Shown piece after piece: positions 1 through 11,072 of a stretch of DNA of 64,000 nt; within the stretch, counting starts at the first letter, position 1; each line of letters starts with the position of its first letter. Origin of the DNA: Symbiodinium natans (lineage: Eukaryota; Sar; Dinophyceae; Suessiales; Symbiodiniaceae); NCBI GenBank assembly GCA_905221605.1, contig CAJNDS010001458.1, positions 730,578 through 794,577 of the forward strand. Direction: 5' to 3'. The translations under genes were made by a program, and so were the position numbers. Below the pieces are notes generated by a model. It saw only the letters and a list, made by a program, of their open reading frames with translations, made no database searches and had not been told where the DNA came from.

Positions 1-1560
1 TTGATAGCCACAGCTCGCATGCGCAGGCGAGCTTCTAGGTTCAACCCATCTGCCCGTTGGAGGGTGTAAAGATGCTTTTTGTTGGTGAGCATGAGGCCCT
101 TCTCCACGGCCAACTTCTTGAGCTCACTGAGCCTGGAAGTGTATAACGTTGCACAATGCAGTAAGAAACTGGGCTGGAAACATAGAATGCACCTGAGGGA
201 AACGGCCAAACCCATTATAACCCACTCATACGTTTATCTTAACCAGCAGATACCACCAGCATGTGATTCTTCTCATGTGGCATCGTGTGGCCGAGCCACC
301 AGCGACTGACCATGAGGATCCATTCTTCCTCTGTCTCGATGTTTTCAGACCGGCTGCGCTCTCCCTTGAGCGTAAATCGCCTGAGAATGTGTTCAGGGTT
401 CAAGGTGAGATACTCCGAGATTTGGCACAGGGTCTTTTAAGAGCATGAACCTTGTTCTTGCATGTCGCAAAACTCACTTGCAGGAAGTGGTTCGTCGAGG
501 CACGGGTCACGAAACCATGTCATGGGGACTGGCGCCTCCACCATGTTGTGCTCTTGCGCCCAGGAGTCAAGCCGTTCAACTCCTTTCAGAGGAATCTTCC
601 GCCAAAACTTGGAAAGTGATCCCCAGTCGAACGCTTTCTCCGTTTCAGCAAAGGACTGGCGGATCTCGGACTGCAAATTGCTGATGTTCTCGAAGTGTTT
701 GGATTTGGCCAACTTCAAAACCTCGATCCAGCTGACTGTTGAGGCTTGTGAGAGGGCAAGGCTCTGTCCCAGGCCTTGGGCACAAATCTGCCCAAAGGAC
801 ATTGGCTGCTTCATTGACACGGGGACGGCCTGCAGCATGGTCACGAGGAAAGCAGGCACCTAAGCCACTGTCACTCACTGACTGTATTTCATGAAGAATG
901 GGGCAATCGTTAGTGACTGTCACTGTGTGACTTCAGGACCGGAGGCTGTGGTCTTGCACAAGTAGTGCACCAGCGCACTCATCCACAAGGCAGTCACTCG
1001 GATGTGGCCCTTGATGATGCCGAGGTTGCCGTTCTCGATTCTAGCCAACTGCACCACATCCCAGCTGCGGAACCCCTGGGCAGCATTGAAGTTCATCATC
1101 TTTTCACCTCCAGAAACAAACCAATTGCTCAACTTCTAAGCTCAAATCCTCACGAGTGAGTTGTGGACAGTCAGCTCAGACATGCTCAGAAAGAAAATCA
1201 GGCATCCCACACATGGCAGCCACAGAGACGCTCCTGTGACCCACATGATTCGATGCAGAGCTTGGCAATGCCAGGATATGGACCGAGCCATCGTGACCAG
1301 GATCTGGAAGCTTACCCTGGCAATCGGAACCTTGTTTGCGCAGACACGAAAAATGAATAAGTGAATAAATGAAACTTGTACTCTTGAAATTGCAAGCCTT
1401 TGATATCCTTTGCTTGCAAGAATCCGACCAGCTCGGTCAGCCACTCCTTGAAGCCAGCATCAGGGTTCTCCAGTGTAGCAAGGATTGTCCCCGGATTCGC
1501 CAAGGCATAGGCCAGTAAAGGATCGTATGAGGGTGTCTCCGTCTGGGCATCCAGAGCGCC
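1..1560 (-). CDS. Partial five-exon gene, unknown function
   Basis: Reading on the minus strand, five open segments join without a frame break: 1560-1348, 1135-932, 859-482, 433-261 and 132-1 (runs off the window). Signals include acceptor GCTTAG|GTGCC at 859, donor GAA|GTCACACAG at 932, a GC donor CCT|GCAAGTGAG at 482 and acceptor AAAAG|ACC at 433; phases agree at each junction, although the donors at 1348 and 261 are less certain. The predicted protein is soluble-looking and mixed in charge, with segments such as LLAYALANPGTILATLENPD, FVSGGEKMMNFNAAQGF and SRWWLGHTMPHEKNHM. I do not recognise the family. The GC-AG intron is typical of dinoflagellates. The 5' end (upstream of 1560) is not found. 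Confidence 0.7.
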
Positions 1561-1678
1561 CTGCGGTCAATCTGATTGGGCCGCTCTTGCAGAAAACAAG
1601 GGGAGAGGAGCGGTTGATTTCTGGGGCTTAAGTCTATTGGACTTACACCCCCACGGCAATTGTGTCTTTTTGTTGGCG

Positions 1679-1839
1679 AAAAAGTTTTGGCTTAAGTCCG
1701 GCGGACTTAAGCCTCCAGAGGTGCCGCACGTCCATGGGGGGCATCAATTTGCTAGACATATCACCATCAAACTGGCTGGCAAACATACGTGCGGCACGTC
1801 TTTTGGCTTAAGTCCGCCGGACTTAAGCCAAAACTTTTT
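1679..1839. mobile_element. Fold-back/MITE-like element with nested palindromes
   Basis: The arm at 1679-1713 is the perfect reverse complement of 1805-1839 (35 bp). Each arm itself contains a near-perfect palindrome built on CTTAAGTCC/GGACTTAAG. A second inner pair (GTGCCGCACGT, 1721-1731 against 1788-1798) extends the stem. There is no ORF with coding character. A related half-palindrome lies at 1627-1652. Confidence 0.75.
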
Positions 1840-2485
1840 GGCCTCAAAAATGGAGATCAAACGTCACTGAAGCACCCACTGGACTTTCACTGGTCTAAAC
1901 TGGTCTGGAATTGGAAAGCTGTATAAAGCTCTCACATAACCAAACCACGTTTTCTGTCATTTGTCCAGTGTACTTGAGTGAAAGAAACTTTCAAAGCCTG
2001 AAAGGGGAAGCCTTTTCTCCGTAGTTAAACCGGATAACTGGATCCAGGCAGCCTTCATTTCATCTTAAGCTATCTCCAGGCCAATGGACTCTAGCCACAC
2101 ACAGATGCTTTCTGAGACAACAGGTCCTCGTCTGCCAGCGGGGGGGGCGAACGGGAACCGTCACCGTCTCCCTGGCAGACTTTGGCTTTAGGGCTAAGGC
2201 CTTCAGGTGCAGGGCTTGAAGGGTTAGGTGGCTCAATCGGGTCTGTCAGATGAAAGAGAATCAAAATCAGAAGGCCTCCATCCCAGCCATCAGCAGGATT
2301 GGCAAGTTTTGGCTTTCTGCTGCGCTTGGGCCATGACAAGGAGATTCCGGCAAGTCAACAGGAACGTACATCTTCAAAACTGGAGGCCTTCAACGAATCA
2401 AGGCAACATGCACAAATCATCCAAACATAGGCATAAACAGGCAGCAGATCAGGCAGACCAGCAATGTTTTTGCAGCCCATCTGCA
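1840..2485. other. Non-coding stretch
   Basis: No convincing exon, repeat or RNA gene is seen here. It lies between the fold-back element and the Lys-rich ORF and may be intergenic or 3' flanking sequence. Confidence 0.4.
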
Positions 2486-2822
2486 TCAGTCCTTCGACTG
2501 ATTGGAAAACAAATCCTCCTCGGAATCAAGATCCGAAAGAAAGCAAGGCCCGGGGCTGCAGCGTACATCTTCATTGGTTGTCGGCTTCTTGAAGACGGTT
2601 TTGACAACAGCTGCTGCTGCTGGCTTCTTCTGGGTCTTCTTGCTAGCCGCTGGTCTCTTTTTTGCCGCAGAGGCCGCTGAGGCCGTAGAGTTTTTTTTTT
2701 TGGGGGGGGCCCTTCTTGGCGCCAAGCTCGCCAACCTCGCCAAGGCACAACGTCGTAGTATCAACATCATCATCAGCCAGCCGCTCGCCACGGTCGTCAG
2801 CAGCCCCTGTTGCATTTGACAT
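2486..2822 (-). pseudogene. Lys/Ala-rich ORF with homopolymer frameshift
   Basis: An ATG at 2822-2820 opens an acidic N-terminus (MSNATGAADDRGERLADDDV). At the run of G/C and A/T near 2690-2710 the frame changes and continues as a basic AK-rich tail (AAKKRPAASKKTQKKPAAAA) followed by an acidic end (LSDLDSEEDLFSNQSKD, stop 2488-2486). Acidic and basic low-complexity blocks are common in nuclear or histone-like proteins, but this is inference only. The break sits in a long homopolymer, so a sequencing error is as likely as a true pseudogene. Confidence 0.45.
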
Positions 2823-2914
2823 GGCGGACAAGATTACGTGGGTGGCTGCTATACGGTCTGCAGCGGCTGCGTTGGCGGCGGCAAAAAAATTCGGCAAGAG
2901 AAAAAAAACATCTG

Positions 2915-2955
2915 TTAGGGTTTAGGCTTTAGGATGCTTTAGGGTTTAGGGCGAG
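2915..2955. repeat. Short degenerate TTTAGGG run
   Basis: Three to four TTTAGGG-like units. This is the leftmost telomere-like sequence of the window. Confidence 0.6.
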
Positions 2956-3074
2956 GGGATGGGAACTGGAAGCACCTGACTCACCCAACTCAGTTTTGTA
3001 CACCGCTTGCACCGTTAAACCAGCACGACACAAACCTCAAAACCCTGTTTCCGACAGGCAAAAGAGCTCACGAA

Positions 3075-3600
3075 ATTTACGCGGGAACTTCGGTGATGAT
3101 ACCTAAACCAAGGCCCGAGGTCGCCGAGGCCTAAACCCTAGGAGAACTGGAGCCCTATAGCCTATAGGCTAGGAGGAGGCGCCTACTACACAGTTCAACT
3201 TCGCACGAGAACGTGAGTGATGAGGAGCACCTATACACTGCCTACACCTGCACATTGCAACTGGCCTGGGTCGCAGTCGCAGATGTCGAGAGATCTGTTG
3301 GAACTTCGGCGGGGGCTTTCGAATCGGGTCCTTCTTGCACAGGTGCCTGCGGCATCGTGATGGTACCAAAACCAAGGCCCAAAGAGATGCCTACTACACA
3401 GTCCAACTTCGCACAAGAACGTGAGTGACGATGAGCACCTACACCACCGACACCTGCACATTGCAACTGGCCTGGGTCGCAGTCGCAGATGTCAGGAAAT
3501 CTGTGGGAACTTCGGCGGGGGCTTTCGAATCGGATACTTCTTGCATTGGCGCCTGCGGCATTGTGATGCTACCTAAACCAAGGCCCAAGGCCTAAACCCT
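3075..3600. repeat. 208-bp tandem duplication plus partial copy
   Basis: The segment starting at 3181 (GCCTACTACACAG) recurs at 3389, an offset of 208 bp, with about 90% identity by eye. A partial third copy, containing the CCTAAACCAAGGCCC end, lies at 3075-3150. ORFs in it are out of step between copies and not supported as genes. Confidence 0.75.
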
Positions 3601-3624
3601 AGCAAAACTGGAGCCCTACAGGCC

Positions 3625-3702
3625 CTATAGCCTATAGTCTATAGCCTATACCTGTAGCCTATAGCCTATAGGCCCTATAGGCTATAGGCCCTATAGGCTA
3701 GC
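3625..3702. repeat. CTATAG palindromic simple repeat
   Basis: The self-complementary words CTATAG and CCTATAGG are repeated about ten times and could form cruciform structure. Confidence 0.75.
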
Positions 3703-3928
3703 AAGTAACCAGGCTTACTGGAGCCCGCGCTGCACCCTACAGCAATAAAATCTGGGCGGGGTTGGGGACTGTCGGCCTGCAACTCTGATGCCTCTTGCGT
3801 CGGAGGCCCCTAAGTTCAATTGGGCCCAGCTGCATTAGAGTATCTTGGAAGCCAAAAAGGCTGGATCTCATCAGCTTGGGCCATGCTGGGCCATACACTT
3901 TTCAACAAAATTTTCTCTGCTGCCAGCA

Positions 3929-4056
3929 AGCTTGAACATGCGCGGACCCCCCGCAATCTTCAAGCATTTTAGGTGGTGCATTAAGCAAAACCAGCTTGAA
4001 CATGCGCGGACCCCCCGCAATCTTCAAGCATTTTAGGTGGTGCATTAAGCAAAACC
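3929..4056. repeat. Two copies of a 64-bp repeat
   Basis: Exact tandem units start at 3929 and 3993. They share the motif GGTGGTGCATTAAGCAAAA with the inverted element at 14806-14884, so this may be a fragment of a dispersed element. Confidence 0.8.
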
Positions 4057-4104
4057 ACCACCCCTGTTTATGCAAAGACCCATAAAACGTGATTTTGGAA
4101 TAAA

Positions 4105-5780
4105 TGCACCCAAAATCAAGAATACACACAACATGAAACACACTCTGCTGGACAAGTCCACTCTGCGCGCCTTTCAAGATGAAATTTTCTCTGTTTTCGG
4201 TACACGATGGTACACGGTTCAAATTGCAACCAGTTGCGGATTGAACCTTGTGCACAAATCAGGCGGTTAGAAGCTCTTGCCAATTTCTGCACAAGGTTCA
4301 AGTCACAACGCGTCACAACCAGCTGCGGATGAACACTGTCCCAGATTGTCCTTGTCTTAGAATATCTTAGAAGCCAAAAAGGCTGGGCCTCATCAGCTTG
4401 GGCCATGCTGGGCCATACACTTTTCATCACCTTTCAAGATGAAATTTTCTCTGTTTTCGGTACACGATGGTACACGGTTCACATCGCAACCAGTTGCGGA
4501 TTGAACCTTGTGCACAAATCAGACGGTTTGAAGCTCTTGCCAGATTTGTGCACAAGGTTCAATTCACAACCAGCTGCGGATGACCAGTGTCCCAGATTGT
4601 CCTAGTCTTAGAGTATCTTAGAAGCCAAAAAGGCTGGACCTCATCAGCTTGGGCCATGCTGGGCCATACACTTTTCATCACCTTGCAAGATGAAATTTTC
4701 TCTGTTTTCGGTACACGATAGTACACGGTTCACATCGCAACCGGTTGCGGATTGAACCTTGTGCACAAATCAGACGGTTTGAAGCTCTTGCCAGATTTGT
4801 GCACAAGGTTCAATTCACAACCAGCTGCGGATGAACAGTGTCCCAGATTGTCCTTGTCTTAGAATATCTTAGAAGCCAAAAAGGCTGGGCCTCATCAGCT
4901 TGGGCCATGCTGGGCCATACACTTTTCATCACCTTTCAAGATGAAATTTTCTCTGTTTTCGGTACACGATGGTACACGGTTCACATCGCAACCAGTTGCG
5001 GATTGAACCTTGTGCACAAATCAGACGGTTTGAAGCTCTTGCCAGATTTGTGCACAAGGTTCAATTCACAACCAGCTGCGGATGAACAGTGTCCCAGATT
5101 GTCCTAGTCTTAGAATATCTTAGAAGCCAAAAAGGCTGGGCCTCATCAGCTTGGGCCATGCTGGGCCATACACTTTTCATCACCTTTCAAGATGAATTTT
5201 TCTCTGTTTTCGGTGCACGATGGTACACGGTTCACATCGCAACCAGTTGCGGATTGAACCTTGTGCACAAATCAGACGGTTTGAAGCTCTTGCCAGATTT
5301 GTGCACAAGGTTCAATTCACAACCAGCTGCGGATGAACAGTGTCCCAGATTGTCCTAGTCTTAGAATATCTTAGAAGCCAAAAAGGCTGGGCCTCATCAG
5401 CTTGGGCCATGCTGGGCCATACACTTTTCATCACCTTGCAAGATGAAATTTTCTCTGTTTGCGGTACACGAAGGTACACGGTTCACATCGCAACCAGTTG
5501 CGGATTGAACCTTGTGCACAAATCAGACGGTTTGAAGCTCTTGCCAGATTTGTGCACAAGGTTCAATTCACAACCAGCTGCGGATGAACAGTGTACCAGA
5601 TTGTCCTAGCCTTAGAGTATCTTAGAAGCCAAAAAGACTGGACCTCATCAGCTTGGGCCATGCTGGGCCATACACTTTTCATCACCTTTCAAGATTGAAT
5701 TTTCCCAGTTTTCGGTACACGGTCCAAATCGCAACCAGTTGCGGATTAAACCTCGTGGACAAATCAGACAGTGCGCACAC
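4105..5780. repeat. 251-bp satellite array
   Basis: Units begin with CTTAGA(A/G)TATCTTAG at 4356, 4607, 4858, 5109, 5360 and 5611, exactly 251 bp apart, with a diverged leading unit from about 4105 and a decaying last unit. Each unit holds a perfect 20-bp inverted repeat (TTGAACCTTGTGCACAAATC and its complement) around a 22-bp loop. The 89-aa ORFs repeated in it are products of the satellite and are not called as genes. A fragment of the unit also lies at 3836-3930. Confidence 0.9.
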
Positions 5781-6065
5781 AGCAGCAAAAGTAACACAAT
5801 GTAACATGATGTAGCATATTGTAGCAGTAACCAGGCTTGCTGCGCCATGATGTCTTCGATGCCTGGGACAGTGTTTCGGCAACCTGCTGCTGCCCGCTGC
5901 AAGCCTGACAGCCCATCTTTGCGAGGGCATGCTTCAATGGAGAAATGCAGCTGAGAACTTCCCAATGTCAGACACTCGGCTCAGATATTTCTCCCCGCTA
6001 ATCTTTTCCCCAGCGCGACAATGCGACATGACGCGGCCTGCAGACATGCTATGACATGCTGGAGC

Positions 6066-6912
6066 TCCGGTAGTTTCTGGCAGTTTCTTCTAGTTTCTTG
6101 GCTGCAGCTTCGGGTTTGGGGTCAGAACCTGAGGCCCAAGAACTGCACCTGGAACATGTGCACGTAGGGTTGGGGTGATGGAGCGAAAGTGCTACAGCCA
6201 GCACGTCGGCACATGTCGGCACGGCCCGGCCATGACTGCAAGCAGGGTCGCAGATGGTCGCAGCAGGCGGTATGCACTGCTGCGACGGCCCCCAGTACTA
6301 ACCCAAACCCTTTCGTTTCAAGTTTCAAGATGTTTCACGACTACCGGAAAAAATGCGGTCTGCAATGGTCTGCACTGCCAAGAAAGGGAATGTACGGGGT
6401 AGCTGATGATAGCTGCACGATGCTGCATGGCAGCCCCTGCCTGCCACATCGGCAATTCCAAGTTCACATATGTTCACATCAGGGCCACAGTCTGAATGTT
6501 GAGGTTCAATGTTTTCTTCGAAATCAATCAACCGCAAGTCCTGCGCCCGGGTGATCTTGGATGTGCTATGATGTGCTTGGCACTCCACACACTTGGAAGC
6601 ACCGCGCGCCCACACCGTCTTTTTGCCCTGAGGGCGGCGGCACGGCAAAACACGGCAGACAGACACGCTGGAACTCTGGTGGTTTCTTCTAGTTTCTTGG
6701 CTGCAGCTTCGGGTTTGGGGTCAGAACCTGAGGCCCATGAACTGCACCTGGAACATGTGCACTTTGGGTTGGGGTGATGGGGCGAAAGTGCTACAGCCAG
6801 CATGTCGGCCCGGCCCGGCCATGACTGCAAGCAGGGTCGCAGATGGTCGCAGCAGGCGGTATGCACTGCTGTGACGGCCCCCAGTACTAACCCAAACCCT
6901 GTCGTTTCAAGA
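6066..6912. repeat. Direct duplication about 0.6 kb apart
   Basis: About 240 bp at 6066-6324 (TAGTTTCTTGGCTGCAGC...) recurs at 6671-6905 with a roughly 10-bp deletion. The sequence between holds no supported exon. Confidence 0.8.
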
Positions 6913-6923
6913 TGTTGAGCTAT

Positions 6924-7505
6924 TCAATGACCAAGTATGGGACCGGTGCAATCATTCAAAGCATTGACAAAAATGCACTTGTAGCGAATGACATTGTGCC
7001 GCTGAGCTTTTTTGGCAGCGATGAAGCGGGCCTCATAAACTTCTGGGTCTGACAAACAGACGGACTGCACGAAGCCATAGGCCACCAAAGCGCAAATAGA
7101 GTCGTTGTTGAGCGCTGGCAAGACAGTGCCACTGCTGCTTATAGCTTGCACAAGGGCATGTGCTTGGGCCAGGACACTGTGAGCCCCTGCTCGTCCTGCC
7201 AGGTGACACAACAGCTTGTACTCTGCATCCACCTGCTCCTGCCATTCCTGACTGTCGTGGTTCTTTGCCTCTGCAAGCCCACTGACACAATTGTGATCCA
7301 CAGATCCTGCAGCCGCGACTGAGCCAGTTGATTTTTGGCATCCATAGCGGTACTTCCGCACAAGATCAGGTGAGGTTTTCGTCCGGACACGACAAGCAGG
7401 GATCTTTCGATTATGGGCCCCACGGCGGCATTCCCTGCAGTTGACGCACACCCGATCTCGTCGGTAAGTCCGGGCACCGCATTTTTTCAAGCACAGCCAG
7501 GGCAT
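6924..7505 (-). CDS. Cys-rich 193-aa protein, unknown
   Basis: A complete ORF runs from ATG 7505-7503 to TGA at 6924. The N-terminal 45 residues hold a dense cysteine and basic cluster: KKCGARTYRRDRVCVNCREC, then further basic residues and a fifth Cys before residue 40. CxxC spacing like this suggests a small metal-binding module. Residues 60-190 are Ala-rich and helical in character (AQAHALVQAISSSG) and end in NALNDCTGPILGH. It is intact and uninterrupted, unlike most ORFs here. I do not recognise a named family. The 214-aa ORF on the other strand at its 5' end is not supported. Confidence 0.6.
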   Translation of the reverse strand: MPWLCLKKCGARTYRRDRVCVNCRECRRGAHNRKIPACRVRTKTSPDLVRKYRYGCQKSTGSVAAAGSVDHNCVSGLAEAKNHDSQEWQEQVDAEYKLLCHLAGRAGAHSVLAQAHALVQAISSSGTVLPALNNDSICALVAYGFVQSVCLSDPEVYEARFIAAKKAQRHNVIRYKCIFVNALNDCTGPILGH

Positions 7506-7918
7506 GGCAACAAAAGTGTCACGTGCTGCAGGTGTGTGAAGGCTGTGAAATTTGTGAAAGCACAGAAAGTAACCCTTATTACATTTACTGGTTTGTCTTG
7601 TCCCCTGTGTTTGCTAGTAAGATTTAGCAATGCCTCTTCCTCGCCCCTTAGACTCGAGCCCCTCGTAGCCTTGCCACGCTTTTGGAGTTTCCCCACCCAC
7701 CCGGAAACACATAGGATCACGCAGGGCTTGGGGTTCAGGACTTGGGGTTTCGGTTCCAGGGTTAAGGGTTGCAAGTGCCCAGGCACAGAAGAAGTTGGGC
7801 TCGGACTCTGCCTATTGCTACATCCTCGCCATTCCTCGCCCAGCTCACAGCTGAGACGGTTTAGGGTGCAGGTTAGCAGTGTTAAGTTCTTTGGATTTAG
7901 TCCGGCTTCCTATCATAC

Positions 7919-8053
7919 CTTTGTTCCTGCATCACCTGCCTGCTGCTGCTGCGGGGAGCTTGGAGGAGCTGTGGGGCGCCTCCAGTCGCTGTGGCACAGC
8001 GGAGTTGTGAGTCGGCATCCTTCAGGGAGGCAGTCATTGTCGATAGCGGCCAT
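7919..8053 (-). CDS. Probable first exon, 45 codons
   Basis: It starts at ATG 8053-8051 (MAAIDNDCLPEGCRLTT...), passes through a Gln run (PQQQQAGDAGTK) and ends in phase 0 at a good donor, AAG|GTATGATAGG. The rest of the gene is not traced; the next coding sequence downstream on the same strand is the Cys-rich ORF. Function unknown. Confidence 0.5.
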
Positions 8054-8059
8054 CTAAGA

Positions 8060-8800
8060 TCTCAGTCCATATCAATTTCTTCGGCAGTGGAGAAGTAGGT
8101 TAGATAGGGCTCAGAAACCCCCGACTCCCCTCCTGAGCCCTTGCTGTGCCAGGAACTTGGGGACAGGCGCCTATTTAGGCCTGAGCCCGCGACTCTCCAT
8201 GGCCCCGAAAGAATCCTAGAACCCGAAACCCGCAACTCTCAACCCCTTGGAGAGCCGGGCGGCTGGCTTGTGGGCGGGCTGCTGCGAGGAGGCAGGTGCC
8301 GAGGCGGCGCCTAGGGTTTAGGGCTTGGGGCTTGGGGCCTGAGCTTGGGTTTAGAGTTTTAAGTGAGGTTCCGGAATTAGGGGGCGCTGTGGGATGCCGT
8401 GGGGAGGTTCGCCCCACTCAGTGGGCCCTGCTTGAAGCCTTCAGCCTTCGGGCCTGGACCAGGCCAAGCTGATTCTAGGCGATGATGCAACCGTTCACAG
8501 CAGCAGGTACAGTGACGAACTGAACCCTAAACCCTAAACCCTATATGTTATATACCCTGAATAACCCATAGTTTTATTCTGTTTATAGGGCCCCCAAATC
8601 CCCTAGAGATGGTCTTAGAGTGCTGAAAAGATGCATGGGCCCTCGACACAAAGGGGGCCTTGCAATATGCATGCTTTTCAGTCAATCGCATCAACAGTTT
8701 AGGCTTGGGGGTTTAAGGGGTTTAGGGATTAGGGTTTAGGATGTAGGGTGCAGGAGTCAGGGCTTAGGATTTCATAAACCCCTGAAACCTATGCCCTAAG
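8060..8800. other. Degenerate telomere-like and unassigned sequence
   Basis: Scattered TTTAGGG/CCCTAAA words (8300-8345, 8520-8545, 8700-8760) with an intervening possible Pro-rich exon on the minus strand near 8215-8310 that I could not confirm. Confidence 0.4.
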
Positions 8801-8803
8801 TAC

Positions 8804-8913
8804 CCTTGGCCACAGGACGTCAGGCGCAGGCACAGCACGGAATCATCTGTGGCGGGGAGGACGGACTCGCCCGCAAGCCTCCAAGGGAGGAGAGCTTTCC
8901 GCGACAAGGCCAT
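8804..8913 (-). CDS. Probable first exon
   Basis: ATG 8913-8911 begins MALSRKALLPWRLAGESVLP, then continues TDDSVLCLRLTSCGQ to donor AAGG|GTACTT (phase 2). It is flanked by degenerate TTTAGGG on both sides. Function unknown. Confidence 0.45.
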
Positions 8914-8929
8914 CTTGCGGTTTTGGGTT

Positions 8930-9620
8930 CAGGGTTTAGGGTTTAAGGTTTAGAGTTTCGGGTTTGAGGTTTAGGGTTTCCAGGGTTGCTAGGGTTTCCA
9001 GGGTTTAGGGTTTAGGCAAAACCCTGAACTTCAAAATGGCAAAGCCCAAACCAAAAATCAAAAAAAAAACAACTAAACCCCGACAGACTATATCCCTTAA
9101 AAGCCCAGATCTTGTAGGAATCCTGCTCACGGGGCGGCAGAAGCCTAAAACCTTTTGCTGAGGGCATTCGGTTTTCCTGCTCATGGTTTAGGGTTTAGGG
9201 TTTGGGGTTTGGGGTTTAGGGCTTAGGCTTTGAGGTTCAGGGTTTACAGTTTAGGGTTAAGGGTTTAGGGCTCCTACTCCCTCAACCCATGCTCTAAAAG
9301 CGCGAAAGCCCTAAGCCCTAAACCGTAACCCTAAACCCTAAACGAAACTCTGAACCCCTAAACCCTAAACCTTATAACATCTTATAACCTTATAACCCTT
9401 GGCCCGTAATCTTCTAAACCCTAAACCTTATAACTTATAACCCTTAGCCCGAATTTAGCGTTGAGGGAGTTTATTAGGGTTTACAGTAGGGGGTTTGGGG
9501 TGTTGTAGGGTTGAGGGAGCTTAGGTTTTAAGGGTTCGGGGCCCATGGCTTTAAGGGGCTCGAGCCCTGTGCCCGACATGATCGGCTACAGACATTCCAG
9601 AAATGGAACTGTAGGGCTCG
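8930..9620. repeat. Degenerate telomere-like block, both orientations
   Basis: TTTAGGG-like words at 8930-9020 and 9185-9270 and CCCTAAA-like words at 9310-9430, heavily mutated. They look like older arrays than those beyond 20 kb. Confidence 0.65.
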
Positions 9621-9662
9621 GGCGTAGGGTTTGGGGCTTGGGGGGGAGGGCCTCTATGAATC

Positions 9663-9840
9663 CTAGGTTGGCCCATTAGACCCTCTGAACAACATTCCTA
9701 AAAGAGGTCCTCTTAAATCCAATATGGGAATGGTTTTCACCGCCGCAAATACTCCGCAACGCGCTTTACACATCGAAGGCATCTGGATTCTCCAGGGGCC
9801 CCCTTGGCGCACTGAGGGTTGAGGGAGGTTCACCCCACTG
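9663..9840 (-). CDS. Possible terminal exon
   Basis: Open minus-strand frame ending FRGSNGPT-stop at 9663, with GVFAAVKTIPILDLRGPLLG inside. Composition is protein-like, but I see no clear acceptor. Confidence 0.3.
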
Positions 9841-9977
9841 GCCCCTTTCAGGGGCAGAGCTCGCTTGGCTGGCATATGCTGGCATGGAGAGCTTGGAGGG
9901 GTTTAGGTTTAGGGTTTGAGGTTTGGAGTTTGGGGTTTTAGGGCATTGATTAAAAAGACCCCTGAAGTAAGAAACCT

Positions 9978-10232
9978 GACACCCATCTGGAGCCTTAAAG
10001 CATCCTCAAGCCTCAGCAGAGGAGAATTCGCGGCTAATCTGGAGCCCTAACAGCCTCAGCAGAGTAAAAGCTTTTGCTATTCTGGAGCCCTAAAGCCTCA
10101 GCAGAGGAAAAGTTTTGCTGATCTGGAGCCCCCAAGCCTCAGCACAGAAAAAGTTCTTGCTAATCTGGAGCCCTAAAGCCTCTGCAGGAGATTTTGCGCT
10201 AATCTGGAGCCCTAAAGCCTCAGCAGAGTTAA
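9978..10232. repeat. Six copies of a roughly 45-bp repeat
   Basis: The unit TCTGGAGCCCTAAAGCCTC plus AGCAGAG and about 20 more bases occurs six times with drift. It contains GAGCCCTAAAGCC, one base step from the telomere-like unit. Confidence 0.8.
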
Positions 10233-10436
10233 CAGTAGGGTTTCGGCTTGAGGGTTTAGGGAAGTGATATATTATAGCTCTGGATCTCTCCTGCCAGACA
10301 TTGGAGACTTGACAACGTTTGTAAGGAAAACTTGTCTCACATCCTTCGCCGCCTGCTGGCTATTACCTGGGAGCGGTCAAAGATGATGGTCGAAGCCGCC
10401 GGAAGGCTCGAAATGTCAGGTGCGCAGGGCCCCTTG

Positions 10437-10913
10437 TCATCCATCGAAATGTTCCGCCCGAGCACGTTCCCAAACAGACTTGCTCATCCCCCACCTGGAC
10501 AGGGCAATGTTTCGTGTCGGAAAGGTCTGGTGTTGCTTGACGAAGGCCTTCAAGCATCTAATTTTTTTCTCGATGGCCTTCTTGTTGGAGCCGTTGCCTG
10601 CCTTGCACGACCCACCCTTGGCAGCAATTGCGGCCCGGGCCTTCTTCAGCCCTGTCTTATTCACCGGCCGCTGGTTTGAGGACTGTGGGACCTTCTTCTC
10701 TGTGATCTTCGAAATGGTCTTTCTGGAGAGCCCTGTCGCCATTCGTCGAGCATTGTCATATCCAATTTGACCTCCAGAAGAGGATAGAATCTGCAGGTTG
10801 GACTCTAACTTTGTGTTCTGGCACAAAAGAGATGGCTGCAAGAAGAAGCTCAAGCCTGGAAAGCGGGACATCGCAGATGCGACAGCATTGTCGTTGTTGA
10901 AACCCAACTCCAT
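10437..10913 (-). CDS. Basic 158-aa protein, unknown
   Basis: The ORF runs from ATG 10913-10911 (MELGFNNDNAVASAMSRFPG) to TGA at 10437. The middle is strongly basic (SRKTISKITEKKVP, KKARAAIAAKG, NKKAIEKKIRCLKAFVKQH) and the C-terminus is SKSVWERARAEHFDG. The upstream frame is open to 10940, so an earlier exon is possible. It could be nucleic-acid binding; no domain is recognised. Confidence 0.5.
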   Translation of the reverse strand: MELGFNNDNAVASAMSRFPGLSFFLQPSLLCQNTKLESNLQILSSSGGQIGYDNARRMATGLSRKTISKITEKKVPQSSNQRPVNKTGLKKARAAIAAKGGSCKAGNGSNKKAIEKKIRCLKAFVKQHQTFPTRNIALSRWGMSKSVWERARAEHFDG

Positions 10914-11033
10914 TTGCCTCTGTCGATCTCTGTCGTCCAAATTAAATGAGAAGGGTTTAAAAAAGTGCTCATTGTTTCACACTTCTGCACACTGGGCATG
11001 CTGGGGAAGTTGGTTAAAGACACCTTGCAAATC

Positions 11034-11072
11034 AGTCCCCCCCCCCCCCTTAAGCCCCCCCCCCCCCCCAGT
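11034..11072. repeat. Poly-C tracts
   Basis: Two C runs separated by TTAAG. They produce spurious Pro-rich ORFs. Confidence 0.9.

Noticed and set aside
4838-5609. Three near-identical 89-aa ORFs
   Set aside because: They repeat with the 251-bp satellite and carry stops in other units; no splice or start context.
7413-8057. Plus-strand 214-aa ORF
   Set aside because: It overlaps two better-supported minus-strand coding segments and includes telomere-like words; composition is not protein-like.
9978-10232. CRISPR-like spaced repeats
   Set aside because: Repeats are imperfect, spacers are not unique, no cas genes, and the genome is eukaryotic; it is a short tandem repeat.
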